Part shown: positions 1 to 7,452 of the stretch, piece by piece
Layout of the letters: the number at the start of each line of letters is the position of its first letter
Position numbering within the stretch: position 1 is the first letter of the stretch
Assembly: GCA_002469765.1 (NCBI GenBank)
Contig: DKNS01000101.1
Coordinates: 7,041 to 39,422 of the forward strand
From: Flavobacteriales bacterium UBA7382
GTDB lineage: Bacteria; Bacteroidota; Bacteroidia; Flavobacteriales_D; Sanyastnellaceae
DNA: 32,382 nucleotides
Direction of reading: 5' to 3'
Program-made: the position numbers and the translations under genes
The notes under the pieces: model-generated
The model's input: only the letters and a program-made list of their open reading frames with translations
Told to the model about the DNA's origin: nothing
Database searches by the model: none

Positions 1-758
1 TCCGCCGCCAACGCCTCGGCCTCGGCTTCTGCATCGGCGTTCAAGGCCGCCTCGGCACGGCCCTTTCCTGCGGTGGCCGCTTCGTCTCCAGGAATGAAAG
101 ACAAGGCCTTCTCGTACTCGTCGTAAGCGTCCTCCCAACGGCCTCGTGCCTCCGCCCGCTCACCGTCTTCCATGGCGTTGTCGTAACGCATCCGGGCACG
201 TGCCAAATCCTCTTCCAAGTTGGCCACCCGGTCCAATTCCTTGGCCACCTTGCGACGCATGTCGTTGGTGTGGCTCAGGTCAAACTCAATCCTCGCGCTG
301 CGTTCGTTGAACGTGGCAATGCCAATGGGCGTGTCCAGAAGCGATTCATCGAAACCCTCCACGTACCCGAACAAAGACATGTCCAGGTCGAAGGTGAATC
401 CATCATTCAGTGCGCTGGGGGGAACCGCCGCACCGTCGATTTGAACCCGCTTGGTCACCATCTCTGGCGCACTGAACTCAATCATGTAATCGCTCCGAAG
501 CGGCACGTCGAAGAAATACTTTCCGTTGCGGTCCACGTCGATTTGGTCAAAGGCTTCCCCATTCCGGATCACCCTCACTGTGACATCGTCCATCTTGTCA
601 CGGGTGTCCTCGTTTCTCAAGGTGCCGCTGACGACCAAGGACTGGCCCCACGCCTCCACAGATGCACCACACCCCAAGAGCAACCAGAGAACCGAAATGC
701 GCAGCGCTTGCGCAGAAAAGGATGTGGCGTTCATGGAGGGTGTCATGTAGGTTTGCAT
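1..758 (-). CDS. Secreted coiled-coil/TPR-like protein, 3' end outside window
   Basis: This is an open frame of about 252 codons running off the left edge without a stop. The N-terminus has a hydrophobic export signal (core SVLWLLLGCGAS). It could be cut after AWGQ, or LLGC could be a lipobox. Residues about 40-135 form a beta-rich domain (contains GKYFFDVPLRSDYMIEFSAP) of the kind that starts many Bacteroidota envelope proteins, related in style to carboxypeptidase-regulatory domains. From about residue 165 it becomes charged and helical, with a TPR-like stretch (GRWEDAYDEYEKALSFIPGD) followed by Ala/Glu-rich repeats. Starts at 758, 746 and 734 are all in frame. I chose 758 because a -7-like box lies 15 nt upstream. 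The function is unknown, and a role in envelope or gliding structures is only a guess. It is divergent from the oxidoreductase at 841. Confidence 0.75.
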   Translation of the reverse strand, partial: MQTYMTPSMNATSFSAQALRISVLWLLLGCGASVEAWGQSLVVSGTLRNEDTRDKMDDVTVRVIRNGEAFDQIDVDRNGKYFFDVPLRSDYMIEFSAPEMVTKRVQIDGAAVPPSALNDGFTFDLDMSLFGYVEGFDESLLDTPIGIATFNERSARIEFDLSHTNDMRRKVAKELDRVANLEEDLARARMRYDNAMEDGERAEARGRWEDAYDEYEKALSFIPGDEAATAGKGRAEAALNADAEAEAEALAA

Positions 759-773
759 CGTGCCAGGTCAGCC

Positions 774-781
774 GAAAAATA
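774..781 (-). promoter_or_regulatory. -7 box TATTTTTC before the coiled-coil protein
   Basis: TATTTTTC differs by one base from the Bacteroidota -7 consensus TAnnTTTG and ends 15 nt before the ATG at 758. It would give a leader of about 10 nt. No convincing -33 TTTG is seen at normal spacing. Confidence 0.4.
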
Positions 782-840
782 CAGGTTTCCAAGCAAAAGG
801 CCCATGGCCTGGGATGGGACCCAGCATTTGGGAATCCCAG

Positions 841-1923
841 ATGCTTCAGACTTCTTCCCAAAAACCCCTTGACGCCTTGGTGGTGGGGGCCGGCATTGTG
901 GGCATGAATGCCGCCCTGGAATTGGCGGCTAGACAACCCGATTGGCGCGTCGCCGTGGTCGACGCCTCACCCCTCGGCGGAGGCGGATCCACCAGAAATG
1001 CCGGCTTCACATGCTTTGGAAGCCCCAGCGAGCTGCTCGACGACTGGCACCAAATCGGTCCCAAAGCCACTGTGGATCTGGTGCGCATGCGCTGGAAAGG
1101 GTTGCAAGCTCTTCGTCAAATGTGGGGCGACGATGCCCTGGGCCACCGTGCATGTGGCGCGGTGGAAGCGTTCACCGACTCAGCCCTTTTTGAGGAGGTG
1201 ATGGCCTTTTTGCCCACCTTAAACAAAGCCCTTGAAGAGGTCTTTCAGGACACCCCATTTCAAGCCGACCCTGTGGAATCGGCCACACTGAAAGCCACAT
1301 GCGGCCAAATCAGAAGCCACCTGGAGGGTGACTTGAACACTGCGTCCATGATTCAGACCATGCGGGCAGGACTTGATCGGGCGGGCGTGGCGTTTTGGCC
1401 TGGTCTTAGGGTCGAGAACTTGTCCAACGCCGACGGCCTCTGGAACGTGATATGCGGGGCGCTGACCATCTCTGCCCGGCACGTTTTGCTGGCCACCAAC
1501 GCCTTCGCCCAGGACCTGATCGACTTGGATGTGCACCCGGTGGCCAACCAAGTGCTGGTCAGCGAGGTTATGCCTGGTCTGAAGTTGGACCACACCGTAC
1601 ACCACGACCGTGGCTACGTCTACGTACGGGAAATCGAGGGACGTCTGCTGATTGGAGGTGGGAGGCAATGGGACTGCCGAGACGACGACGAGGTGGGCGA
1701 ACGACTGACTGCGTGGGCCCGAAGGCATGTGGTGGGCTGCAGCCCATTCGAGGTGGCCCACCGTTGGAAAGGTCAATTGGGGATCGGGGCATCACGTAGA
1801 CCCGAAGTCAAGACCCTGCAATCAGGGCTTCATGCCGGCGTCAGGCTCGGTGGCATGGGCGTCGCCATCGGCACTACGGTTGGGCGAATGCTGGCGGATT
1901 TGGCCATTCGAAACCAGGCGTAA
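841..1923 (+). CDS. FAD-dependent oxidoreductase, DAO (D-amino-acid oxidase/DadA-like) family
   Basis: A 360-residue cytosolic flavoprotein. The Rossmann motif VVGAGIVGMNAALELA (GxGxxG) begins about residue 14 and is followed by an acidic strand end (VVDASPLGGGGSTRNAGF), as in the DAO family. The C-terminal FAD loop is GVRLGGMGVAIGT. Members oxidise amine or amino-acid substrates, and the substrate cannot be read from the sequence. The frame stays open upstream to a GTG at 760, but homologues begin just before the Rossmann strand, so I chose the ATG at 841. An outer-membrane protein gene follows on the same strand after 42 nt, and the two may share a transcript. Family confidence is high, substrate unknown. 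Confidence 0.85.
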   Translation: MLQTSSQKPLDALVVGAGIVGMNAALELAARQPDWRVAVVDASPLGGGGSTRNAGFTCFGSPSELLDDWHQIGPKATVDLVRMRWKGLQALRQMWGDDALGHRACGAVEAFTDSALFEEVMAFLPTLNKALEEVFQDTPFQADPVESATLKATCGQIRSHLEGDLNTASMIQTMRAGLDRAGVAFWPGLRVENLSNADGLWNVICGALTISARHVLLATNAFAQDLIDLDVHPVANQVLVSEVMPGLKLDHTVHHDRGYVYVREIEGRLLIGGGRQWDCRDDDEVGERLTAWARRHVVGCSPFEVAHRWKGQLGIGASRRPEVKTLQSGLHAGVRLGGMGVAIGTTVGRMLADLAIRNQA

Positions 1924-1965
1924 CCTTTTCCTGCGAAGTCGCGTAACGTGAGGGAAAGACCCCTC

Positions 1966-2631
1966 ATGTTGATTCCACATCTTCCATCTCGTTGGACCAA
2001 ACCTGGCCTCGTCCTCTGCGCACTCGTCCTTTCGAGCACCTGCTTCGCTCAGGGCCACAAACCTGGTTTTGAATGGGTGACTGGAACGGCCAAGGCCAAC
2101 AGCCTCTACACAGGGACCAGCATGGGCGTGAACATGTCCCAACAACTTCACGAAGGATTGAGCATGGACCTGACCGTCTTGGGTGGTCGCGCCGAGTTTG
2201 ACAACGGTTCGTTTGCTCACAACTCCCGCATGCGTGTGTACGGCGCTGTGTTCAATTACACCCCGTTTCACAGGCACACCCACGCGGTGAGGCCTTGGAT
2301 TGGAAGCGGCATCGGATGGATCAGCATGGTTCGTCAGGAATACGCTGTTCAGCCGCAAGAAGTCACGGCGCCCCAGATGTCTGAAGACGCACCGCCCATG
2401 GTGAGGAATTTCACAGCCGAGTTGCCCACAGAGCGGATGAGGCGGCTGGCCATGCCCGTGCGGGTCGGCATCGACGTGCAGCTGACTCGACGGTCCCACG
2501 CCACGCTGGGGGTGACTTTCGTGCCTGACCGCGACATCTTGTGGAGCATGACCCAAGTGGGCTTCGGATTCCAATTGGGACGCCCACGGAACTCCGTAAG
2601 GCCGCTGCTGTCTCCCCGGTTTTTGATCTAA
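1966..2631 (+). CDS. Small outer-membrane beta-barrel protein
   Basis: About 221 residues. An N-terminal signal peptide (LVLCALVLSSTCFAQ) has a Bacteroidota-style cleavage after FAQ. The mature part alternates short amphipathic strands with turns (VYGAVFNYTPF, PWIGSGIGWISMV, HATLGVTFVP, QVGFGFQLG), as in eight-stranded OmpW/OmpX-like barrels and the generic outer membrane beta-barrel family. The ATG at 1966 gives a clean signal peptide; an in-frame GTG at 1948 would only add a charged extension. There is no recognisable ligand or enzymatic motif. It follows the DAO oxidoreductase by 42 nt with no clear own -7 box, so co-transcription is likely. It converges on the flavoprotein ending at 2640, with only 8 nt between stops and no hairpin. 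Confidence 0.7.
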   Translation: MLIPHLPSRWTKPGLVLCALVLSSTCFAQGHKPGFEWVTGTAKANSLYTGTSMGVNMSQQLHEGLSMDLTVLGGRAEFDNGSFAHNSRMRVYGAVFNYTPFHRHTHAVRPWIGSGIGWISMVRQEYAVQPQEVTAPQMSEDAPPMVRNFTAELPTERMRRLAMPVRVGIDVQLTRRSHATLGVTFVPDRDILWSMTQVGFGFQLGRPRNSVRPLLSPRFLI

Positions 2632-2639
2632 AAAAGAAT

Positions 2640-4214
2640 TCAGGCAATGCGCTCGCACATCGCCTCCACGGCGGCGCGCGCTACCCGCCGGCCGTCCATG
2701 GCCGCAGACAAGATGCCACCTGCATACCCCCCACCTTCACCGGTCGGGTACAACCCATCAAGTCCTGGATGCACCAACGCGTCCGGGGTTCTTGGGATTC
2801 GGACGGGGCTGCTCGTGCGAGATTCGGGGCCGATGACCACCGCTTCTGGGTGAAGGAATCCCTTCATCTTTTGGCCGAACGTCTTGAACCCTTCTCTCAA
2901 GCTGCGCGAGACCACGTCAGGCAGAACTTGGTCCAAGCGGGCAGGAACGACACCTGGGAGGTATGAGGTCTTGGGGAGGTCCCGAGAAGGCCGTCCGTGC
3001 ACGAAGTCTTTGAGGCGTTGGGCGGGGGCGGCTTGGGTTTGGCCCGCCTCTCTCCAACACGCTTGTTCCACAGCCTGCTGAAACAGGAGCCCACCCAGAG
3101 GGCCTTTAAATCCAAGTGGCTCCCAATCCTCTGGCCCCACTTGCACAACCATGCCTGAATTGGCGAAAGGATTGTTTCGCTTGGAAGGCGACCAACCATT
3201 GGTCACCACTTCGCCCGGAGATGTGGCGCATGGCGCCACGATGCCTCCAGGGCACATGCAAAAACTGTGCACCCCGCGCCCTTCCACTTGGCACACCAAG
3301 CTGTAACTGGCTGGAGGCAAGCGACCTACAACGGTCTCCCCGTGGTACTGCACTTCATCCACCCACCCCTGTGGATGCTCCACACGCACACCCAGTGCGA
3401 ACGGCTTGGCCTCCACCTCAAGTCCTTCCTCCACCATCATGTGGAACACGTCTCGGGCGCTGTGGCCTGTCGCCAACACGACCGCTTCGCCACGGAACAC
3501 TTGGTCTCCGGCCTTCACCCCACCGCAACGCCCCTCCTCACGGATCAGGCCGGTCACGCGGGTGTCGAAATGAACGACGCCGCCTGCTGCTTCGACGGTT
3601 TCTCGCATCGCCGTCACAACTGCAGGCAACCGATTCGTGCCGATGTGCGGATGAGACTCCACCAAAATGTGAGGATCTGCCCCATGGGCAACCAGCCATT
3701 CAAGCGCTTCCCGGATGTCTCCGCGCTTCTTGCTTCTGGTGTAAAGTTTTCCATCGCTGTACGTTCCGGCCCCGCCTTCGCCGAAGCAATAGTTGGATTC
3801 TGGGTTCACGAGGTGCTCTTTGTTGAGCTTGGCCAAATCCCTGCGGCGCGCCCGCACGTCCTTGCCGCGCTCCAGCACCACAGGCCGAACCCCAAGCTGG
3901 AGGCACTCCAACGCGGCGTAAAGCCCGGCAGGTCCCGCCCCCACCACGACCACGCTCGGCGCATCTTCAGGCAGCTTGGACCATGTCCACGTCGGGGAAA
4001 GCGTCTCTTTCCCCCAATCCACGAGCAACTGGGCTTGCACTGGCCGCCGCCGCGCGTCCCAACTTTGGCGAAGGATGCGCGGCGCCTCTTCCGCACCCAA
4101 CGGCGCCTTTCCTTGCTTGCGCAACTGTCGGTTGACTGCCGCGCGCAACGCCTCCGGATTGCCAATGTCTTCTGGCAACATCCGGACCTGGATTTGTGAA
4201 GAACTGCTACTCAT
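2640..4214 (-). CDS. NAD(P)/FAD-dependent dehydrogenase, COG2509 type
   Basis: 524 residues. After a short N-terminal alpha/beta domain (residues 1-80, starting QIQVRMLPEDIGNPEALR) comes the FAD Rossmann motif VVVVGAGPAGLYAALECLQL (GxGPAG at 92-97). It is followed by the hallmark FGEGGAGTYSDGKLYTR and, near the C-terminus, YPTGEGGGYAGGILSAAMDG. These are the features of the widespread but poorly characterised COG2509 flavoproteins, usually 510-550 residues. The physiological reaction is not established. The open frame extends antisense into the E1 gene, up to 4652. The ATG at 4214 is right because it matches the family N-terminus and has a perfect TACCTTTG box 10 nt upstream. It is divergent from the E1 gene with 42 nt between starts. 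Confidence 0.85.
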   Translation of the reverse strand: MSSSSSQIQVRMLPEDIGNPEALRAAVNRQLRKQGKAPLGAEEAPRILRQSWDARRRPVQAQLLVDWGKETLSPTWTWSKLPEDAPSVVVVGAGPAGLYAALECLQLGVRPVVLERGKDVRARRRDLAKLNKEHLVNPESNYCFGEGGAGTYSDGKLYTRSKKRGDIREALEWLVAHGADPHILVESHPHIGTNRLPAVVTAMRETVEAAGGVVHFDTRVTGLIREEGRCGGVKAGDQVFRGEAVVLATGHSARDVFHMMVEEGLEVEAKPFALGVRVEHPQGWVDEVQYHGETVVGRLPPASYSLVCQVEGRGVHSFCMCPGGIVAPCATSPGEVVTNGWSPSKRNNPFANSGMVVQVGPEDWEPLGFKGPLGGLLFQQAVEQACWREAGQTQAAPAQRLKDFVHGRPSRDLPKTSYLPGVVPARLDQVLPDVVSRSLREGFKTFGQKMKGFLHPEAVVIGPESRTSSPVRIPRTPDALVHPGLDGLYPTGEGGGYAGGILSAAMDGRRVARAAVEAMCERIA

Positions 4215-4224
4215 GCGTGAACTG

Positions 4225-4232
4225 CAAAGGTA
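4225..4232 (-). promoter_or_regulatory. -7 box TACCTTTG of the COG2509 flavoprotein gene
   Basis: A perfect TAnnTTTG match ending 10 nt before the ATG at 4214. It is 11 nt from the oppositely oriented box of the E1 gene, so the two promoters cannot be occupied at once. Confidence 0.65.
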
Positions 4233-4243
4233 CCTCCTGCGTC

Positions 4244-4251
4244 TACCTTCG
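4244..4251 (+). promoter_or_regulatory. -7 box TACCTTCG of the E1 gene (leaderless type)
   Basis: TACCTTCG ends 5 nt (GGGCC) before the ATG at 4257. The same octamer with a 4-nt spacer precedes the genes at 6850 (+) and 19722 (-). The predicted transcript begins at or next to the A of the ATG. Confidence 0.65.
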
Positions 4252-4256
4252 GGGCC

Positions 4257-6275
4257 ATGTCGGAAATGTTCCCACACAACCCCCTGAACTTCGACGGACG
4301 CGACTTGTCGGCGCACGAACAGCGTGACCTTTACGCCAAGCTGCTCCTGCCCAGGATGATTGAGGAGAAGATGATGTCGCAGCTCCGCCAAGGCAAAATC
4401 AGCAAGTGGTTCAGCGGGCTCGGTCAGGAGGCCATTTCTGTGGGGGTGGCAGCGGCCATGCCGCGCGACAAGTTCATCTTTCCGATGCACCGCAACTTGG
4501 GCATTTTCACCACCCGCGAAGTCCCGTTGGACCGGTTGTTTGCCCAATTCCAAGGCAAGGATCACGGGTTCACCAAAGGGCGTGACCGAAGCTTTCACTT
4601 CGGAAGCCCGGAGCACCACATCGTGGGCATGATCAGCCACCTCGGCCCGCAACTGGGCCTGGCCGACGGAGTGGCCCTTGCAGAGAAGTTGGAAGGCACC
4701 GGCGGATGTTCATTTGTGTTCACGGGCGATGGCGGTGCGTCAGAAGGTGATTTCCACGAAGCCGTCAACGTCGCAGCGGTGTGGCAGCTCCCCGTCATCA
4801 TCGGCATCGAAAACAACGCCTGGGGATTGTCCACCCCCAGCGAGCAACAATTTCGTTGCGCCCACTTCACCGACAAAGCGGTGGGCTACGGCATTCCCCA
4901 AGAAGACGCCATTCAAGTTGATGGAAACGACCTCTTCGACGTGTACCACAAGGTCAGCGACGCAGTTGAATCATTGCGCGAACGACAAAGACCCATCATA
5001 TTGGAATTCAAAACATTCCGAATAAGAGGTCATGAAGAAGCGTCGGGCACCAAATACTACCCTTCCGGCCTGATTGAACAGTGGTCGGAAGTCGACCCGG
5101 TGACCCGAATTCAAGCGCACTTGCGCGAGTCTGGAGTCTTGGACAAAGCCTTCGAAGAGGCCCTGACTGCAGAGCACAAGGCGCGCATCCAAGACGGACT
5201 CAAGCTCGCCGCTTCAAAGCCTGCCATCGAGGCCTCCACCACCGAAGAGCTGACCGACCGCTTTGCGCCAGGCACCCCCAAGGGATTGGAAGTCGTTCCC
5301 GACGCCCGAGGCAGGGAATTGCGGTTCATTGACGCCATCACCGAGGGTCTGCGCACAAGCATGGAGCGCCACCCCGACCTGGTACTCATGGGCCAAGACA
5401 TCGGCCAATATGGCGGCGTTTTCAAAGTCACCGACGGTTTTGTGGATCTGTTTGGCGAGGGTCGCGTTCGGAACACTCCCCTTTGTGAATCGGCCATTGT
5501 GGGCGCAGGCCTCGGGCTGTCAATCGCAGGAAAGAAAGCCATGGTGGAGATGCAGTTCAGTGACTTTGTCACGTGCGGCTTCAACCAAATCGTCAACAAC
5601 CTCGCCAAGATCCACTGGCGTTGGGGTCAAAAAGCCGACGTGGTCGTGCGGATGCCGACTGGCGGAGGGGTCGGTGCCGGGCCTTACCACAGCCAAAGCA
5701 CCGAGGCATGGTTCTTCCATGTGCCCGGCTTGAAAATCGCCTACCCCTCCACCCCTGGCGACGCGAAGGGGTTGCTCCGAATGGCCATCGACGACCCCAA
5801 CCCCGTGCTGTTCTTCGAACACAAGAACCTCTACCGAAGCCTGACAGGCCCAGTGCCTGAGGAAGACTACCTCCTTGAGTTTGGAAAAGGGCGTGTTGTG
5901 CGAGAAGGACAAGACGCCACACTCGTCACTTACGGCTTGGGTGTACAATGGGCAGAAGCAATGTTGGCTGCACACCCCGAATGGGACGTGGAGGTCATCG
6001 ACCTGCGCACCTTGCTGCCGTGGGACGAGGAACTGGTCATGGACAGCGTCACAAAAACCGGAAAAGCTTTGGTGCTCCACGAGGACACCATGACGGGCGG
6101 CATTGGCGCGGAAATCAGTTCACGCATCCACGAGTGTTGTTTTGAAGCTTTGGACGCCCCTGTGGGGCGAACGGCCAGCTTGGACACGGCTTTTCCGTTT
6201 GCCGAAGACTTGGAGCGCAATTTCCTGGCCAACACCAGGCTCGAAGAAGATTTGGAACAGCTGCTGAACCGCTGA
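4257..6275 (+). CDS. 2-oxoacid dehydrogenase E1, fused alpha and beta subunits
   Basis: 672 residues, a natural fusion of E1 alpha (about 20-330) and E1 beta (about 345-672) of a thiamine-diphosphate 2-oxoacid dehydrogenase. The ThDP/Mg motif is FVFTGDGGASEGDFHEAVN with GDG at 157-159 and the paired ENN at 185-187. The beta part has the transketolase-type pyrimidine domain (LVLMGQDIGQYGGVFKVTDG, PLCESAIVGAGLGLSIAG) and a C-terminal domain (VEVIDLRTLLPWDEE). The overall pattern is closest to branched-chain 2-oxoacid E1, which makes the branched acyl-CoA primers Bacteroidota use for iso-fatty acids; pyruvate or other 2-oxoacids cannot be excluded. E2 and E3 are not in the window. The start is fixed by the promoter box 5 nt upstream. 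It converges on the next gene with 1 nt between stop codons. Confidence 0.9.
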   Translation: MSEMFPHNPLNFDGRDLSAHEQRDLYAKLLLPRMIEEKMMSQLRQGKISKWFSGLGQEAISVGVAAAMPRDKFIFPMHRNLGIFTTREVPLDRLFAQFQGKDHGFTKGRDRSFHFGSPEHHIVGMISHLGPQLGLADGVALAEKLEGTGGCSFVFTGDGGASEGDFHEAVNVAAVWQLPVIIGIENNAWGLSTPSEQQFRCAHFTDKAVGYGIPQEDAIQVDGNDLFDVYHKVSDAVESLRERQRPIILEFKTFRIRGHEEASGTKYYPSGLIEQWSEVDPVTRIQAHLRESGVLDKAFEEALTAEHKARIQDGLKLAASKPAIEASTTEELTDRFAPGTPKGLEVVPDARGRELRFIDAITEGLRTSMERHPDLVLMGQDIGQYGGVFKVTDGFVDLFGEGRVRNTPLCESAIVGAGLGLSIAGKKAMVEMQFSDFVTCGFNQIVNNLAKIHWRWGQKADVVVRMPTGGGVGAGPYHSQSTEAWFFHVPGLKIAYPSTPGDAKGLLRMAIDDPNPVLFFEHKNLYRSLTGPVPEEDYLLEFGKGRVVREGQDATLVTYGLGVQWAEAMLAAHPEWDVEVIDLRTLLPWDEELVMDSVTKTGKALVLHEDTMTGGIGAEISSRIHECCFEALDAPVGRTASLDTAFPFAEDLERNFLANTRLEEDLEQLLNR

Positions 6276-6283
6276 TTCAGCGG
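6269..6283. repeat. 15-bp palindrome spanning two convergent stop codons
   Basis: CCGCTGATTCAGCGG, two 7-bp arms around a single T, contains the TGA of the E1 gene and the TGA of the minus-strand gene. Both proteins end Arg-stop with the same CGC TGA. No U-tract follows on either side, so it is not a classical terminator. It may simply reflect the two identical gene ends. Confidence 0.5.
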
Positions 6284-6810
6284 CGGGCGCGCTGCACAAC
6301 ACGCGGATTCTTGATCATCGCCTCGACCTGCTTGATGTCACCCTTCAGCATGCCCTTGGTGTCGAGGCGCTTCGCCTCTTGAATCATCACCATGGCGCGC
6401 TTGCGGTCTTGTTTGGCGCTCAAACACACCGCCAAATTCAGTTTGACAGCCGCCTTGTCATGGTCTTGACGAAGGCCCAGGCTCAAAGCTTTGCGGAGGT
6501 TGGATTCCGCTTCATTCAGGTTGTGCTGCATCGTGACGCTGCCCAACAAAAAGTGGTAGTAGCCGCGCTGACCCGGCCAAAGCTGGGAAGGCTTGATGCG
6601 GTTAAGCCATTTCACCGAGTCCTCCATGCGCTGCATCCGAAGGTTGGCAAATGCCACAACCAAGCGCACGCTCCGAAGGTTGACCAACACGAGCACGATT
6701 GACAAGAGCGTCATGCCAATGGCCGATCCCCAGCTGCCCTGGGTGTACAACAACACGGTGTACGCAACCGATGCGGCGGCCACGAGAATCTTTAGAAGTC
6801 GGGTGATCAT
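6277..6810 (-). CDS. Membrane-anchored TPR-like protein
   Basis: 177 residues. Two hydrophobic segments at about residues 6-22 (LKILVAAASVAYTVLLY) and 27-47 (WGSAIGMTLLSIVLVLVNLR) are followed by a basic helical domain with TPR spacing (LNEAESNLRKALSLG, AAVKLNLAVCLSAKQDRKRA). It probably sits in the inner membrane with the helical repeats in the cytosol, where it could act as a protein-interaction scaffold; no enzyme motif is visible. The frame extends upstream to 7416, antisense to the neighbouring gene. The ATG at 6810 is preferred because a TAGTTTTG box lies 5 nt before it and the membrane segment begins immediately. It is divergent from the pRiA4b ORF-3-like gene, with just 39 nt between start codons. 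Confidence 0.75.
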   Translation of the reverse strand: MITRLLKILVAAASVAYTVLLYTQGSWGSAIGMTLLSIVLVLVNLRSVRLVVAFANLRMQRMEDSVKWLNRIKPSQLWPGQRGYYHFLLGSVTMQHNLNEAESNLRKALSLGLRQDHDKAAVKLNLAVCLSAKQDRKRAMVMIQEAKRLDTKGMLKGDIKQVEAMIKNPRVVQRARR

Positions 6811-6815
6811 GACGG

Positions 6816-6823
6816 CAAAACTA
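6816..6823 (-). promoter_or_regulatory. -7 box TAGTTTTG of the membrane/TPR gene (leaderless type)
   Basis: A perfect TAnnTTTG match ending 5 nt (CCGTC) before the ATG at 6810. It shares a 39-bp spacer with the opposite promoter at 6838-6845. Confidence 0.65.
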
Positions 6824-6837
6824 CTCCACACCGGGCG

Positions 6838-6845
6838 TACCTTCG
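6838..6845 (+). promoter_or_regulatory. -7 box TACCTTCG of the pRiA4b ORF-3-like gene (leaderless type)
   Basis: TACCTTCG followed by TGTC and then the ATG at 6850. It probably drives the whole run 6850 gene, miaA, mutS2, because no box is seen before the latter two. Confidence 0.65.
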
Positions 6846-6849
6846 TGTC

Positions 6850-7449
6850 ATGGCGCAGATCCTCAGGTTGCGTGTCATTTTGGACACGGAAGAAGACGTG
6901 TTTCGGGACATCGAAATCCAAACCGACGCCTCCTTGATGCACTTGCATTTCGCGGTGTTGGACGCGTTTGGATGGGAGGCTGGCGAAATGGCTTCTTTCT
7001 TCCAGAGCGACGAATCCTGGTCTCGTGGACAGGAATTCCCCTTGATGAACATGGGCGACCCCATGGCCGAGCAGGGCGACCAAACGGAGGAGGCCATGAC
7101 CCAACGCACAGTGGGCGACCTCGTGCCGTCTCTGGCAAGCCGCGCCATTTACGTGTATGACTTCCTCCGCATGTGGTGCTTTTACGTGGAGCCGGTGACG
7201 CTCGAAGACCCCAAGCCTGACGGAGCCTATCCAGCCCTTTGCCACGAGTTTGGGACGCCTCCCGCATTCGACAGCAAAGATGGCGAGCTGCTGGACGGCA
7301 TGGATTTGGACCTCGGCGAGAACGACATCAAGCCCACCCGAACAGGAGATCCCGAGATTGACGCGTACCTCGACGATGACGATGACGACGATGACGACGA
7401 ATTCGGCGGGGAACACCTGTCCATTGACGACCTAGACGGATTGATTTGA
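6850..7449 (+). CDS. pRiA4b ORF-3-like (IS1096 TnpR-like fold) acidic protein
   Basis: 199 residues. The N-terminal half (LRLRVILDTEEDVFRDIEIQ, LHFAVLDAFGWEAGEMASFF, YVYDFLRMWCFYVE) matches the pRiA4b ORF-3-like family (PF07929). These are small proteins named after a plasmid and an IS1096 passenger but common as stand-alone chromosomal genes in Bacteroidota; no biochemical role is established. The C-terminal third is highly acidic and contains nine consecutive Asp at residues 175-183 (nt 7372-7398), then EFGGEHLSIDDLDGLI. The gene ends 3 nt before the miaA ATG, so it is probably the first gene of a three-gene operon with miaA and mutS2. Nothing here suggests a mobile element. Confidence 0.75.
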   Translation: MAQILRLRVILDTEEDVFRDIEIQTDASLMHLHFAVLDAFGWEAGEMASFFQSDESWSRGQEFPLMNMGDPMAEQGDQTEEAMTQRTVGDLVPSLASRAIYVYDFLRMWCFYVEPVTLEDPKPDGAYPALCHEFGTPPAFDSKDGELLDGMDLDLGENDIKPTRTGDPEIDAYLDDDDDDDDDEFGGEHLSIDDLDGLI

Positions 7450-7452
7450 TTG

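Noticed and set aside
3267..4199. 310-codon plus-strand frame opposite the flavoprotein
   Set aside because: Its composition is antisense-like, there are no motifs, and the opposite strand is a clear flavoprotein.
4215..4652. Upstream extension of the COG2509 flavoprotein reading frame
   Set aside because: It is antisense to the well-supported E1 gene, and the family N-terminus and -7 box both point to 4214.
6850..7449. Insertion-sequence passenger gene
   Set aside because: The family name mentions IS1096, but there is no transposase, inverted repeat or target duplication here.
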